From DATBHW01 sp035307385 (GTDB lineage Bacteria; Chloroflexota; Ktedonobacteria; Ktedonobacterales; DATBGS01): DNA of 64,000 nt. How positions within the stretch are numbered: position 1 is the stretch's first letter; each line of letters opens with the position of its first letter. Positions 50,381 to 59,840 of the stretch are shown piece after piece. Both the position numbers and the translations under genes were made by a program. The notes beneath the pieces were generated by a model. The model searched no databases. It saw only the letters and a program-made list of their open reading frames with translations, and was not told where the DNA came from. The stretch lies in the NCBI GenBank assembly GCA_035307385.1, contig DATGID010000024.1:62001-126000 (forward strand), in the 5' to 3' direction.

Positions 50381-51430
50381 CTAGCGCTCGGAGAGCCACG
50401 ACGCCGCGTCTTTGGCGTGATACGTAATGATCAGATCGGCGCCTGCTCTGGCGATGCTAGTCAAAATCTCCATGGTGATGCGCCGCTCGTCAATCCAGCC
50501 GTTTCGGGCAGCGGCCTTGACCATCGCATATTCGCCGCTCACGTTATAGGCCGCCAGCGGCAGGTCAAACTCTTCGCGCGCCCGCGTCAGCACATCCAGA
50601 TAGGCCAGCGCCGGTTTGACCATAATCATATCCGCGCCCTCCTGCACATCCAGGGCAATCTCGCGCAGCGCCTCGCGGGCATTGGGTGGGTCCATTTGAT
50701 AGGCGCGGCGGTCACCAAACTGCGGCGCCGATTCCGCGGCTTCGCGGAAGGGGCCATAAAAGCCAGAGGCATACTTGGCCGAATAAGCCAGAATGGGCGT
50801 CTGGCTGAAACCATGCTCATCCAGGGTGGCGCGAATCGCGCCCACCCGGCCATCCATCATATCCGATGGCGCGACGATGTCTGCGCCAGCCTCGGCATGC
50901 GAAAGCGCTTCCTGCGCCAGCAAACGCAGCGTGGCATCATTTTGCACCTCGCCATTCACCACCACACCGCAATGCCCATGACTGGTATATTCACAGAAGC
51001 ACACATCGGTAATCACCACCAGGTTCGGAGCCAGCGCTTTGATCTTGCGAATGGCCTGCTGCACAATTCCTTCTGGATGATAGGCTTGCGAACCAAGCTC
51101 ATCTTTCTCCGCTGGAATGCCAAAAAGCAGCACCGCCGGAATGCCCAACGTGACGATCGATTCGATCTCGCGCTCCAACCCATTCACCGACCACTGATAC
51201 TGGCCCGGCATAGAAGCAATCTCCTGAGGCTGGCTCACCGTCTCCGCAATGAAGAGCGGATAGATGAATTGATCGACAGATAGCCGGGTTTCCCGAACCA
51301 TCCTGCGCATCGTTTCTGTGCGACGCAGGCGACGCAGGCGACGACCAGGAAACCCTTCTCCGCGCGCAATGGCGAGTGGGGATGACTCAGAGACCGCTCT
51401 GGAGACAAGAGGCATAAGATCACCTGGCAT
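50381..51430 (-). CDS. hemB: Delta-aminolevulinic acid dehydratase (porphobilinogen synthase)
   Basis: A protein of about 349 residues that condenses two 5-aminolevulinate molecules to porphobilinogen in tetrapyrrole synthesis. Motifs: RLRRLRRTETMRRMVRET and YPLFI at the start, DVCFCEYTSHGHCG with the zinc-binding cysteines, SDMMDGRVGAIR, the first active-site lysine in AYSAKYASGFYGPFREA, the second in MIMVKPALAYLD, and YNVSGEYAMV. The Cys-rich site marks the Zn-dependent type. AAGGAG lies 10 nt before ATG 51430 and 4 nt before GTG 51436. I prefer the ATG. No other heme gene is close by. Confidence 0.95.
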   Translation of the reverse strand: MPGDLMPLVSRAVSESSPLAIARGEGFPGRRLRRLRRTETMRRMVRETRLSVDQFIYPLFIAETVSQPQEIASMPGQYQWSVNGLEREIESIVTLGIPAVLLFGIPAEKDELGSQAYHPEGIVQQAIRKIKALAPNLVVITDVCFCEYTSHGHCGVVVNGEVQNDATLRLLAQEALSHAEAGADIVAPSDMMDGRVGAIRATLDEHGFSQTPILAYSAKYASGFYGPFREAAESAPQFGDRRAYQMDPPNAREALREIALDVQEGADMIMVKPALAYLDVLTRAREEFDLPLAAYNVSGEYAMVKAAARNGWIDERRITMEILTSIARAGADLIITYHAKDAASWLSER

Positions 51431-51467
51431 AGACACGCAGCTCCTTCTTTATCCTGGCCCAGCAGCC

Positions 51468-51650
51468 TTACTCGCTACGGCGGGGCAAGCGCAAGACGGC
51501 AATAAAGGCTATCAACGCAACCATCAGATACAGCGAGTAGATGATGTAATCTTCAGCCGTTTTGGCATGAAGAATATTGGTAATACCAAAAACAAAAAAG
51601 CCCACGCTGATGGCAAAGAGCAGCAGCGTGCTGGTCAATTTCCTTGACAT
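51468..51650 (-). CDS. Small two-span membrane protein of unknown function
   Basis: A 60-residue protein with two hydrophobic helices (TLLLFAISVGFFVFGITNIL and IIYSLYLMVALIAFIAVL) joined by a short polar loop, and a basic C-terminus (RLPRRSE). GGGAG lies 7 nt before ATG 51650. It is 31-38 bp upstream of hemB in the same direction, so the two may be co-transcribed. No family is recognised. Confidence 0.6.
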   Translation of the reverse strand: MSRKLTSTLLLFAISVGFFVFGITNILHAKTAEDYIIYSLYLMVALIAFIAVLRLPRRSE

Positions 51651-51944
51651 GCATGTTCTCCCAGCTTGAGGGAGATTCCGACCTTCAAGCTCACGTCATG
51701 AACAGAGTGTTATCTGCGAAACTCAGTAGCTCGTTCCGCATCAGCAGAATTATAGCATAAGGCCCATCGTTCAAAGCTTTCAATGCATCGTCTCAGGCCG
51801 CAAAAAGCCGAGATTGCCCACTACTGCCAGGGAGATTCCTATCTGGAACGGCATATACATTGCACAGCAATCTCGTACAGTATCATACAGAGGAAACCGA
51901 CATATTGCCAACAGATCGTTGCTCTAAGGAGGAATATCACCGTT

Positions 51945-52703
51945 ATGCAGCTTGCAGGAAAAACCGCCCTGGTCACAGGCGGATCGTTGGGCATTGGCGA
52001 AGCCATCGCGCGCGCGTTTGGCCGTGAAGGCGCGAACGTCACAATTGACTATCTGCACCACCAGGAGCCAGCCGAGCGGCTCAGTCAAGAAATCGGGCCT
52101 GAGCGGGCAATTGCCGTCCAGGCCGATGTAAGTAAAATCGCCGACCTCAACCGCCTGGTAGACCTGACCGTTGACAAGTTTGGCCGCCTGGATATTCTCG
52201 TTAATAATGCCGGCATCGAAACGCCCACGCCCTTCCTTGAAGTCACCGAAGACCAATGGGATAGGCAAATTGGGGTAGATTTGAAAGGCCCCTTCTTTGC
52301 CGCCCAGGCTGCTGCGCGCCAGATGGTGAAGCAAAAGAAGGGCAAAATCATCAACATCTCCTCTGTGCACGAAGACCTGCCCATGCCAGGCAACTCTGTC
52401 TACTGCGCGGCGAAGGGCGGTTTGCGCATGCTCATTCGCACCCTGGCCGACGAACTGGCCCCCTACCAGATCAACGTTGTGGGCATTGGGCCTGGGGCTA
52501 TCGCGACCCCTATTAACAAGCAGACCTTGGAAGACCCACAAAAGATGGAGACGCTTCTGGGTACCATTCCCATCGGGCGCATCGGCAAGCCGGAAGATGT
52601 GGCCGGATTAGCCGTCTGGCTGGCATCCGATGCGGCTGACTACGTAACAGGCACCACCTACTTCATCGATGGCGGGCTGATGGTCTACGCTGGCAGCCTG
52701 TAG
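51945..52703 (+). CDS. SDR-family oxidoreductase (glucose 1-dehydrogenase/FabG-like)
   Basis: A 252-residue classical short-chain dehydrogenase. It has the cofactor-binding G-x3-G-x-G (ALVTGGSLGIGEAIARAF), the NAG motif (ILVNNAGIETPTPF), and the catalytic Ser-Tyr-Lys (IINISSVHEDLP with Ser, then VYCAAKGG giving Tyr and Lys). The C-terminal YFIDGGLMVY completes it. AAGGAGG lies upstream of ATG 51945. The substrate is not evident; sugar dehydrogenases of this type are common. An open frame upstream to 51783 is not supported. Confidence 0.9.
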   Translation: MQLAGKTALVTGGSLGIGEAIARAFGREGANVTIDYLHHQEPAERLSQEIGPERAIAVQADVSKIADLNRLVDLTVDKFGRLDILVNNAGIETPTPFLEVTEDQWDRQIGVDLKGPFFAAQAAARQMVKQKKGKIINISSVHEDLPMPGNSVYCAAKGGLRMLIRTLADELAPYQINVVGIGPGAIATPINKQTLEDPQKMETLLGTIPIGRIGKPEDVAGLAVWLASDAADYVTGTTYFIDGGLMVYAGSL

Positions 52704-52714
52704 AGCGAACGCAG

Positions 52715-53410
52715 CTAACGCGCGGCCCGGCGGAACCTATATCCCAGGCCGCGCTCAGTTAGGATGTAGTATGGATTAGCCGGATTCGGCTCGATCTTGC
52801 TGCGCAGGCGGCGTATATACACTTTCAGATAATCGAGTTCGCCAACATATTCTTCGCCCCACACATGCTTGAGCAACGTCTCATGCGTGAGGACATGTCC
52901 CGCATTGCGCACCAACACATAGAGCAGATTATATTCAGTTGGCGTAAGATCAATGAGGTTGCCATGAATGCCCACTTCGCGGCAATCGTAATTCATACGA
53001 AAATCAGCGCAGTGAAACGAGGGTGCGCGCTCAGTCGGCGCAATCATCTCGGCGCGTCTGAGGACCGCGCGCACCCGCGCCAGCAATTCCAGATGACTGA
53101 ACGGCTTGGTCACATAATCATCTGCCCCCAGTTCCAGCCCGCGCACTTTATCTAATTCGTCACCTTTCACCGTCAGCAAGATCACCGGAATATTGCTCAC
53201 CTGGCGCACCTGCCGCAGCACATCAAGCCCACTCAGGCGCGGCATTGCCACATCCAGAATCATCAAATCCGGCTCATCGTCAAAGAAGCGTCTCAGCGCC
53301 TCTTCCCCATCTGAGGCGCGCAAGAGATCGCTTTGTTCCCAGTGCAGCCGAAAAATCGTCGAGGTGATTTCCAGCAAATCGCGCTCGTCATCAACCAGCA
53401 AGATACGCAT
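52715..53410 (-). CDS. OmpR-family response regulator
   Basis: A 231-residue regulator. Receiver motifs are ILLVDDERD, the phospho-acceptor Asp in LMILDVAMPRLSG, VILLTVKGDE and ADDYVTKPFSH. The winged-helix output domain has LTPTEYNLLYVLVRNAGHVL, LLKHVWGEEYVGELDYLKVYIRRLRSKIE and ERGLGYRF. It lies 6 nt downstream of a histidine kinase gene in the same direction, a clear cognate pair. Confidence 0.93.
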   Translation of the reverse strand: MRILLVDDERDLLEITSTIFRLHWEQSDLLRASDGEEALRRFFDDEPDLMILDVAMPRLSGLDVLRQVRQVSNIPVILLTVKGDELDKVRGLELGADDYVTKPFSHLELLARVRAVLRRAEMIAPTERAPSFHCADFRMNYDCREVGIHGNLIDLTPTEYNLLYVLVRNAGHVLTHETLLKHVWGEEYVGELDYLKVYIRRLRSKIEPNPANPYYILTERGLGYRFRRAAR

Positions 53411-53416
53411 CGTTCC

Positions 53417-54658
53417 TCAATCCGAATCAGCAGCAGGCAGCGTGAAATAGAAGGTACAGCCGCTGCCAGGCATGCTTTCCACCCAGATGCGCCCGCGCTG
53501 CAAGGCGACCAGCGTTTTTACCAGCGCCAGCCCAATGCCAGAGCCACGCAGGGCAGCCGGGCTATTCGTTCCGCGATAAAACACATCAAAGAGACGCCGC
53601 TGCTCTGCCAGCGGCACACCCTCCCCTTCATCATGCACCACAAATAAAATCTCATGGCCCTGGCTGCTGATCGTCAGCGTAATCGCCGCGCCAGCCGGGC
53701 CAAACTTTTGCGCATTGCTCAGCAGGTTCACCAATATCTGCTCCAGCCATTGCCCATTCGCCAGCACAGAGACATCCCGCGGTTCAACCGAGATTTCCAG
53801 CCACTGCCGGTCCTTCATCAGCAGCGGATCAAGCATCTGCCCAACGGACTCGGCGATGGGCAAGCAATGCAGGCGTCGAGGCACATATGTCATCTGGCGC
53901 TCCGGCTCTCTCCACAGCGCCAGCAAATCATCCACCAGAATATTCATCCGCGCGCTGCTGCGCTCGATGATGCGCAGCAGCGCTGCCTTTTGCTCGGCAG
54001 CGGGAATCTCGACAGCAGCCAGCAGCGCGGCGCTGGCGCGGATGGCGCTCAAAGGCGTATACAGTTCATGGGAAAGCTGGGCAAACACCGACTGGCGCAG
54101 AGCATCCCACTCGCGGCGCTCAGCTTCCCAGGCAAGCTTCATATGGGCGCTGTACACCTGGAACACGTTCATCCCCACCAGCGCCACCAGCAGCAGTAGC
54201 GTCTGCTGCGCGAGCACCACCATCTGAAGCGCGGAAAATGGCTGATGCGGCGCGAACAGAACTCCTAGCACAAAAGCGCTACTGGCTAATCCACTTGCAC
54301 ACACACGTACCAGCAGAGACGTGACATCCAGCAAGGTAGCTGCCCACCCCAGATAGAGCAGAGCAAGAGGACTGCCCCAGCCACCGCTCAGCGCCACCAA
54401 ACAGGTAATCACCAGCAGATCAAGGAGCAGCGCGGGCGGAACGGAGAAACGCCCGCGAGGCATAGTCAGGGGAAAGCGTAAAACATAGTACAGGACAAAC
54501 ACCCCAGCCCAGGCTACCATAAACTGCGAAGAGGCCCGCAGATGCGCATCAAGCAAAGCCAGCAACAACGTCGCAGCCAAAACAAACCAGAAGACCCCTT
54601 CGGAGAATCGCTGAGTTCTTGTTGAGTTTGCCAGAGTCAGGGAATCTTCCTCCAGCAT
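53417..54658 (-). CDS. Membrane sensor histidine kinase
   Basis: A 413-residue kinase with about five or six N-terminal membrane spans (e.g. VFVLYYVLRF, LLDLLVITCLVALSG, LLLLVALVGMNVFQV) and no large outer sensor domain. Phospho-acceptor His is in FAQLSHELYTPLSAIRAS. The ATPase domain has LLSNAQKFGPAGA (N box), VHDEGEGVPLAEQ and GSGIGLALVKTLVAL. It is paired with the following OmpR-type regulator and probably phosphorylates it. Confidence 0.92.
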   Translation of the reverse strand: MLEEDSLTLANSTRTQRFSEGVFWFVLAATLLLALLDAHLRASSQFMVAWAGVFVLYYVLRFPLTMPRGRFSVPPALLLDLLVITCLVALSGGWGSPLALLYLGWAATLLDVTSLLVRVCASGLASSAFVLGVLFAPHQPFSALQMVVLAQQTLLLLVALVGMNVFQVYSAHMKLAWEAERREWDALRQSVFAQLSHELYTPLSAIRASAALLAAVEIPAAEQKAALLRIIERSSARMNILVDDLLALWREPERQMTYVPRRLHCLPIAESVGQMLDPLLMKDRQWLEISVEPRDVSVLANGQWLEQILVNLLSNAQKFGPAGAAITLTISSQGHEILFVVHDEGEGVPLAEQRRLFDVFYRGTNSPAALRGSGIGLALVKTLVALQRGRIWVESMPGSGCTFYFTLPAADSD

Positions 54659-55076
54659 CGGCGCTTCCTATCTGAAGGCAGAACATAGCACAAATGGACA
54701 CCCTAAAAATGATCGAGGAGCCTCAACTCCTGCTAGCGACTGGCTTAGCCTTGCACAAATGATGCCAGAGTGCTTCAGGCGCTGCCAAAGCACTACTTTT
54801 CGCATCAGCGCATACTCGCTTCAGTGGTCAGTAGAATGGGTCAGGTCGCTCGCCAGCCACGAGACGTTTTTGACAGCGCGTGGTACAATTTACGACGGCA
54901 GCAGCCGTAAGTGCCTGACTTCCTCCGCTGATCGCGCTGATTGGCGGAGTTGTTATCACCTGGCCGCATTTCTACCCTATCACCACTATAAAGGAGACTA
55001 CTTTGCGGCGAGCGTAGAGGAACCCAAGCCCACACCGCTCGATTCAGAACTTCCGCTCGCCCATTGGAGGCACACC
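54659..55076 (+). other. Long leader upstream of nuoJ
   Basis: About 420 bp without a supported gene, between the divergent kinase gene and nuoJ. The nuoJ frame is open back to 54759, but the extra ~106 residues are not NuoJ-like and TGGAGG at 55066-55070 marks the real start. TTTTTGACA at 54867-54875 is followed by TACAAT only 8 nt later, which is too close to be a standard promoter. Confidence 0.45.
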
Positions 55077-55604
55077 ATGCTCTCTGTAATTGCCACTGTG
55101 GCATTCTGGGTTATCGCCGCGCTCCTGGTTGGCTCAGCCCTGGCGGTAGTCCTGCGCCGCAACATCGTCCATGCCGCCCTCTTTCTGGTGCTCGTCTTTG
55201 GTGCCACTTCTGGTATCTTTATCTTGCTCAGTGCCGAGTTTATTGCCATTGTGCAGATATTGATCTACGCTGGCGCGGTAACCATTCTCATCCTTTTCGC
55301 CATCATGCTCACACGCAACAGCATGTCGCGGCAGAGCAACCCATCGAACAGGCAGCTCTGGCCCGCAGCGCTGGTCTGCGTGCTGCTGGGCGCCAGCATC
55401 ATCTTTGCTATGTTCACGCCAGATTCCCATCTGCCAACCGGCGCGCAGACAACAGCCATCAATACTGGCGCGAACAACGTCGTCAGCATCGGCCAGCTAC
55501 TCTTTAGCCCAACCGCCTATAGCTATGTTCTCCCCTTTGAAATAGCCTCGCTGGTGTTGCTCGTTGCTATAGTAGGGGCTATCGCCATCGGCAGGGAGGA
55601 CTAA
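55077..55604 (+). CDS. nuoJ: NADH-quinone oxidoreductase subunit J
   Basis: A 175-residue membrane protein with five spans, matching NuoJ of the complex I membrane arm (VVLRRNIVHAALFLVLVFGATSGIF and IAIVQILIYAGAVTILILFAIML are the family hallmarks). It helps couple quinone reduction to proton transfer. ATG 55077 follows TGGAGG. First of five nuo genes on +. Confidence 0.92.
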   Translation: MLSVIATVAFWVIAALLVGSALAVVLRRNIVHAALFLVLVFGATSGIFILLSAEFIAIVQILIYAGAVTILILFAIMLTRNSMSRQSNPSNRQLWPAALVCVLLGASIIFAMFTPDSHLPTGAQTTAINTGANNVVSIGQLLFSPTAYSYVLPFEIASLVLLVAIVGAIAIGRED

Positions 55605-55608
55605 ACCT

Positions 55609-55971
55609 ATGACAGCATTTGCTTTGAATGATCTTGGTTCGATCTTCTATCCCCTCACGCTGGGGCATTTTCTGGTGTTGGGCGCGGTGTTGTTCTGCAT
55701 CGGATTGTTTGGCGCGCTTTCTCGCCGCAACGCGGTGGCCGTGTTGATGAGCATCGAAATTATGCTCAATGCCGTCAACGTCACGCTGGTGGCTTTCGCC
55801 TACTTCAATCCGGTTACGCAAACAGCGGCGCATCTAACGGGACAAATCTTTGCCATCTTTATCATCACGGTCGCGGCAGCCGAGGCAGCCGTCGCACTGG
55901 CGATGGTGATCGCTATCTATCGACGGCGCAATACCATTGATGTCACCGATATCAACATGATGAAATGGTAA
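55609..55971 (+). CDS. nuoK: NADH-quinone oxidoreductase subunit K
   Basis: A 120-residue three-span protein (HFLVLGAVLFCIGLFGALSRRN, LMSIEIMLNAVNVTLVAFAYF, IFIITVAAAEAAVALAMVIAIYRR). The two conserved Glu of NuoK are present: one in MSIEIMLN and one in AAAEAAV. It is about 20 residues longer at the N-terminus than many NuoK proteins. Starts 4 nt after nuoJ. Confidence 0.93.
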   Translation: MTAFALNDLGSIFYPLTLGHFLVLGAVLFCIGLFGALSRRNAVAVLMSIEIMLNAVNVTLVAFAYFNPVTQTAAHLTGQIFAIFIITVAAAEAAVALAMVIAIYRRRNTIDVTDINMMKW

Positions 55972-56035
55972 TGCCCTTTCTCGCCGCAAGAAGCGCCGCG
56001 ATCAATCTTATGCAAGGCTTTTGAGAGGATAACGT

Positions 56036-58225
56036 ATGGGTGTAATAGATCAAGCCTGGCTTATTCCAGCCCTCCCTTTAGCAAGCTTCATTATCATCGT
56101 CGGGTTTACACGGGTGATGGACGTGCGTGTCCGCCGGGCGGCTGCCGTGCCAGCAAATCCAGCCGATACCGAGCATGCCGCCGGAATGACCCACGAAGAG
56201 GCTGAGAGCGCGCAGCGTGGACCAACCGAGCAGCCCGGCGCTCCTGCTGGCGGCCATGATGTCGACACGCTGCGCGCCGCGCATGGCGGGCATGGCCCGA
56301 CTGGCACTGCCCTGCACGAAGATGACACGCATGGCGCGCACGGCACAGGAGAACATGGAGGGGAAACGCCGTTCTGGGCCAAGATGAGCGGCTGGGTGGG
56401 CATCACCGCCATTTTTGCCGCCTGGGTCATTTCGCTGATTATTCTGTTTCAGCTTCTCACGAGCAGCAGCAACCTGCAAGCCAGGGGCGAAAGTATTCCG
56501 CTGTATACGTGGTTCTCTTTCAGCGGCCTCAACTACCCGATTACCTTCCACGTTGACTCGCTCACGGCTATGATGCTGGTGGTCGTCACCACCGTTTCGA
56601 TGCTGGTCCAGATTTATTCTCAGGGCTATATGCAAGGCGACCCTGGCTACTCGCGTTTCTTTGCCTGGCTCTCGCTCTTCACTGTCTCGATGCTCATTCT
56701 GGTCCTGGCCGATAACTTCCTGGTCATCTATATCGGCTGGGAGCTGGTGGGCCTGAGTTCCTATCTGCTCATCGGCTTCTGGTATGACCGCCGCGACCCA
56801 CCGCCCGCAGCCCTCAAGGCGTTCGTCACCACCCGCTTTGGCGACTTCGGTTTCTTGATCGGCATCCTAATTCTCTTCTTCAACTTCCACACCTTTTCTT
56901 TCAGCGCCATCAGCGCCAATGCCGGGCATATCGACATTGCCTTGCTGACCGTCGCCATGATCTTGATCTTCTGCGGCGCAGTGGGCAAATCCGCGCAGTT
57001 CCCACTGCACGTCTGGCTGCCCGACGCGATGGAAGGCCCCACGCCGGTCAGCGCGCTGATTCACGCCGCCACGATGGTCGCGGCTGGCGTCTATCTGGTA
57101 GCGCGCACCTTCTTCATCTTCCAGCAGGCTGGCCCGCAAGCCTTCGAGGTCGTGGCCTACGTCGGTGGCTTCACCGCCATCTTTGCCGCCAGCATCGGCC
57201 TGGTGCAGAACGATATCAAGCGCGTGCTGGCCTACTCGACCGTCAGCCAGCTTGGCTATATGTTTGTGGGCCTGGGCGTGGCCCCAACCGACGCCACCGG
57301 CATGTTCCATCTCTTCACGCACGCTTTCTTCAAAGCGCTGCTCTTCCTGGGTTCCGGCTGCGTCATCCACGCCATTGCCAACCAGGATATGCGCAAGATG
57401 GGCGGCCTGGCCCCGTATATGAAGTGGACCGCCGCGCCGTTCCTGCTAGCAACGTTGTCCATTGCTGGCATTCCACCGCTAGCAGGCTTCTTCAGTAAGG
57501 ATGGCATCATCGCCGCCACCTTCACCTATGGGCAGAATAACGGCGGCAACTTCGTTCTCTATGGGCTGACACTTGCTACGGCTGGCCTGACCGCGTTCTA
57601 TATGTTCCGTCTCTGGTTCCTGACCTTTGGCGGACGCGGCGGCAAGTTCGGCGGCTTCTGGGGCGGGGAGTATCGCGGCGAAGGCACACCGCATAAAGTG
57701 CCGTTCGTCATGTGGGGTCCGCTGGTGGCTCTGGCAATTCCTACGGTCATTGCTGGCTTCTGGGGTTGGCCCGGCAACTTCCCGGCGTTCCTGACCGGCA
57801 ATCCCGCCTCAGACTTTGAAGACCCATTCCTTTCGGGCCTGACCTGGATTGGCGTTGCCGTCGCGCTGGGTGGTATAGGCATTGCCTGGCTAATGTATGG
57901 CATCCAGGCGATTCCAGCCGACGCGCTGACCCGCAATCCGGTGGGCGCGTTCATCTACCGTGTGCTGCTCAATAAATACTACATCGATGAACTGTATGGC
58001 TGGCTCATTCGCAATCTCGTGCTTGGCCTCTCCTATGCCGAGCAGGCGTTTGATCGCTACGTCATCGATGGCGTAGTCAACGGCTCAGCCGTTGTCATAC
58101 GCACTGGCGCGAATATCTTCCGGCGCACCGAAACGGGCCGGGTGCAAAATTATGCCGCAGCGATCTTTGGCGGCGCGCTCATCATCGTGCTTGTCGTCTT
58201 CATCGTTGTGCAATCGGGGAAATAA
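56036..58225 (+). CDS. nuoL: NADH-quinone oxidoreductase subunit L with His-rich insertion
   Basis: A 729-residue antiporter-like proton-pumping subunit. Core motifs are YIGWELVGLSSYLLIGFWYDR, SAQFPLHVWLPDAMEGPTPVSALIHAATMVAAGVYLVAR (as adjacent segments), NDIKRVLAYSTVSQLGYM and FFKALLFLGSGCVIHA. A long polar insertion lies between the first and second spans (residues ~32-115). It is rich in His, Gly, Glu and Asp (GGHDVDTLRAAHGGHG, DDTHGAHGTGEHGG) and is not part of the usual NuoL fold. Whether it binds metal is unknown. GAGAGGA precedes ATG 56036. Confidence 0.94.
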   Translation: MGVIDQAWLIPALPLASFIIIVGFTRVMDVRVRRAAAVPANPADTEHAAGMTHEEAESAQRGPTEQPGAPAGGHDVDTLRAAHGGHGPTGTALHEDDTHGAHGTGEHGGETPFWAKMSGWVGITAIFAAWVISLIILFQLLTSSSNLQARGESIPLYTWFSFSGLNYPITFHVDSLTAMMLVVVTTVSMLVQIYSQGYMQGDPGYSRFFAWLSLFTVSMLILVLADNFLVIYIGWELVGLSSYLLIGFWYDRRDPPPAALKAFVTTRFGDFGFLIGILILFFNFHTFSFSAISANAGHIDIALLTVAMILIFCGAVGKSAQFPLHVWLPDAMEGPTPVSALIHAATMVAAGVYLVARTFFIFQQAGPQAFEVVAYVGGFTAIFAASIGLVQNDIKRVLAYSTVSQLGYMFVGLGVAPTDATGMFHLFTHAFFKALLFLGSGCVIHAIANQDMRKMGGLAPYMKWTAAPFLLATLSIAGIPPLAGFFSKDGIIAATFTYGQNNGGNFVLYGLTLATAGLTAFYMFRLWFLTFGGRGGKFGGFWGGEYRGEGTPHKVPFVMWGPLVALAIPTVIAGFWGWPGNFPAFLTGNPASDFEDPFLSGLTWIGVAVALGGIGIAWLMYGIQAIPADALTRNPVGAFIYRVLLNKYYIDELYGWLIRNLVLGLSYAEQAFDRYVIDGVVNGSAVVIRTGANIFRRTETGRVQNYAAAIFGGALIIVLVVFIVVQSGK

Positions 58226-58229
58226 TGCC

Positions 58230-59828
58230 GTGCAAACACAATTTCATGTGCTACTCACCTTAATCGTCTTTCTCCCCGCTGTCGGGGCAATTGGACTCTT
58301 CCTGGTGCCCGGAAAGCAAGCTACAGTAGCAAAATGGGTTGCTGCCGTCGTGACAGGGCTGGTATTCGTCCTCACGCTGGCCCTCTTCTTTGGGCAGAAT
58401 TGGGATCATACCAGCATCGCCAGCGAGGGCAGCCTGAACTGGGTTGATTATAGCCCCTGGATTAACATCCAGCTTGGCTCCAGCTTTCAGTTCAAGGTAG
58501 ATTATTTCCTTGGCGCTGATGGCCTGAGCCTGCCGATGATTATCCTGAACGGCCTGCTCAGCTTCCTGGCTGTGATCGGCTCCTGGCACATAGATAAGCG
58601 CGTCAAAGACTATATGGCGCTGATTCTGCTGCTGGAAACTGGCGTGATGGGCGTCTTTTCGGCGCTGGACCTGATTCTCTTCTTCCTTTTCTGGGAAGTC
58701 GAACTCATCCCCATGTTCCTGCTGATCGCCGTCTGGGGTGGTCTGCGCCGCGAATATGCCGCCTGGAAATTCCTGCTGTACACCTTGCTGGGCAGTTCCA
58801 TCATGCTGGCGGGCATTCTGCTGCTCTATTTCGAGCAGGGCGCGCAGACCGGTGTCTACACCGCCAACATGATCGACCTTTCGCAAACCGCCCATCAGTT
58901 GACTGGTTCCCTGTACTTCGGGCCGATTCAAATTACCGCGCAGTTGCTGGCCTTCCTGCTCATCTTCTTTGGCTTCGCTGTTAAAATCCCCATGTTCCCG
59001 TTCCATACCTGGCTGCCCGACGCGCATACAGAAGCCCCCACCGCCGTAAGCGTGCTGCTGGCAGGCGTGCTGCTAAAGATGGGCGCGTATGGCCTGATTC
59101 GCATCTGCCTGGGCTTCTTCCCATTCGCCGCGCACGACTTTGCCGGGATTCTGGGAGGACTGGCCGCGATCAACATTCTCTATGGCGCGGGCTGCTCGAT
59201 GATTCAAACTGATATGAAGAAGATGATCGCCTACTCCAGCGTCAGCCATATGGGCTACGTCTTGCTGGGCGTGGCGGCAGCCGCAGGCGCGGCGGGAACT
59301 GGCCTCATCGCTTTCCAGCAAGCCGCGCTGACCGGCGCTGCCCTGCAAATGTTTACGCACGGCAGCATCACGGGCCTGCTCTTCTTCTGCGTGGGTGTTG
59401 TCTATGAGAAAGCCCATACGCGCGACATCGACATCTTTGGTGGCATTGCCAAGCGCATGCCCAGGCTGGTGGTCTTCTTCTCCATCGCCTGCCTGGCCTC
59501 GCTCGGTCTGCCTGCCCTCAGCGGCTTCGTCGCCGAGTATCTGGTCTTTACCGGGAGCTTCCCCATCTGGAGCGTCTGGACCATCCTTGGCGCGTTTGGC
59601 ATCGTCCTGACGGCAGGCTATCTGCTCTGGATGCTCAAGCGCGCATTCTATGGCCCGCTCAATGCCAAGTGGGCAACCCTGACCGATGCCACCAATCTGG
59701 AGATGGTGCCTCTGGTCGCGCTGGTCGCGGTTATCCTGCTCGTTGGCATCTTCCCAGGGTTGATCGTCAATATCATTCAGCCAAGCGTCGGCCAGATTCT
59801 TCACACCCTGGCGGTTGCGGTTCATTAA
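58230..59828 (+). CDS. nuoM: NADH-quinone oxidoreductase subunit M
   Basis: A 532-residue proton-pumping subunit with about 14 spans. Motifs include LFFLFWEVELIPMFLLIAVWGG (the pump Glu is in E-V-E), VKIPMFPFHTWLPDAHTEAPTAVSVLLAGVLLKMGAYGLIR (as adjacent segments) and DMKKMIAYSSVSHMGYV. The start is GTG 58230, 5 nt after the nuoL stop with GGGGA just upstream. The longer open frame inside nuoL is not used. Confidence 0.94.
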   Translation: MQTQFHVLLTLIVFLPAVGAIGLFLVPGKQATVAKWVAAVVTGLVFVLTLALFFGQNWDHTSIASEGSLNWVDYSPWINIQLGSSFQFKVDYFLGADGLSLPMIILNGLLSFLAVIGSWHIDKRVKDYMALILLLETGVMGVFSALDLILFFLFWEVELIPMFLLIAVWGGLRREYAAWKFLLYTLLGSSIMLAGILLLYFEQGAQTGVYTANMIDLSQTAHQLTGSLYFGPIQITAQLLAFLLIFFGFAVKIPMFPFHTWLPDAHTEAPTAVSVLLAGVLLKMGAYGLIRICLGFFPFAAHDFAGILGGLAAINILYGAGCSMIQTDMKKMIAYSSVSHMGYVLLGVAAAAGAAGTGLIAFQQAALTGAALQMFTHGSITGLLFFCVGVVYEKAHTRDIDIFGGIAKRMPRLVVFFSIACLASLGLPALSGFVAEYLVFTGSFPIWSVWTILGAFGIVLTAGYLLWMLKRAFYGPLNAKWATLTDATNLEMVPLVALVAVILLVGIFPGLIVNIIQPSVGQILHTLAVAVH

Positions 59829-59840
59829 GGGGGTTCTGCT

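Noticed and set aside
54867..54888. TTGACA with TACAAT as a nuoJ promoter
   Set aside because: The spacer is only 8 nt, so the two cannot act as one sigma-70 promoter.
54759..55076. N-terminal extension of NuoJ
   Set aside because: The extra residues are unlike NuoJ, and TGGAGG directly precedes ATG 55077.
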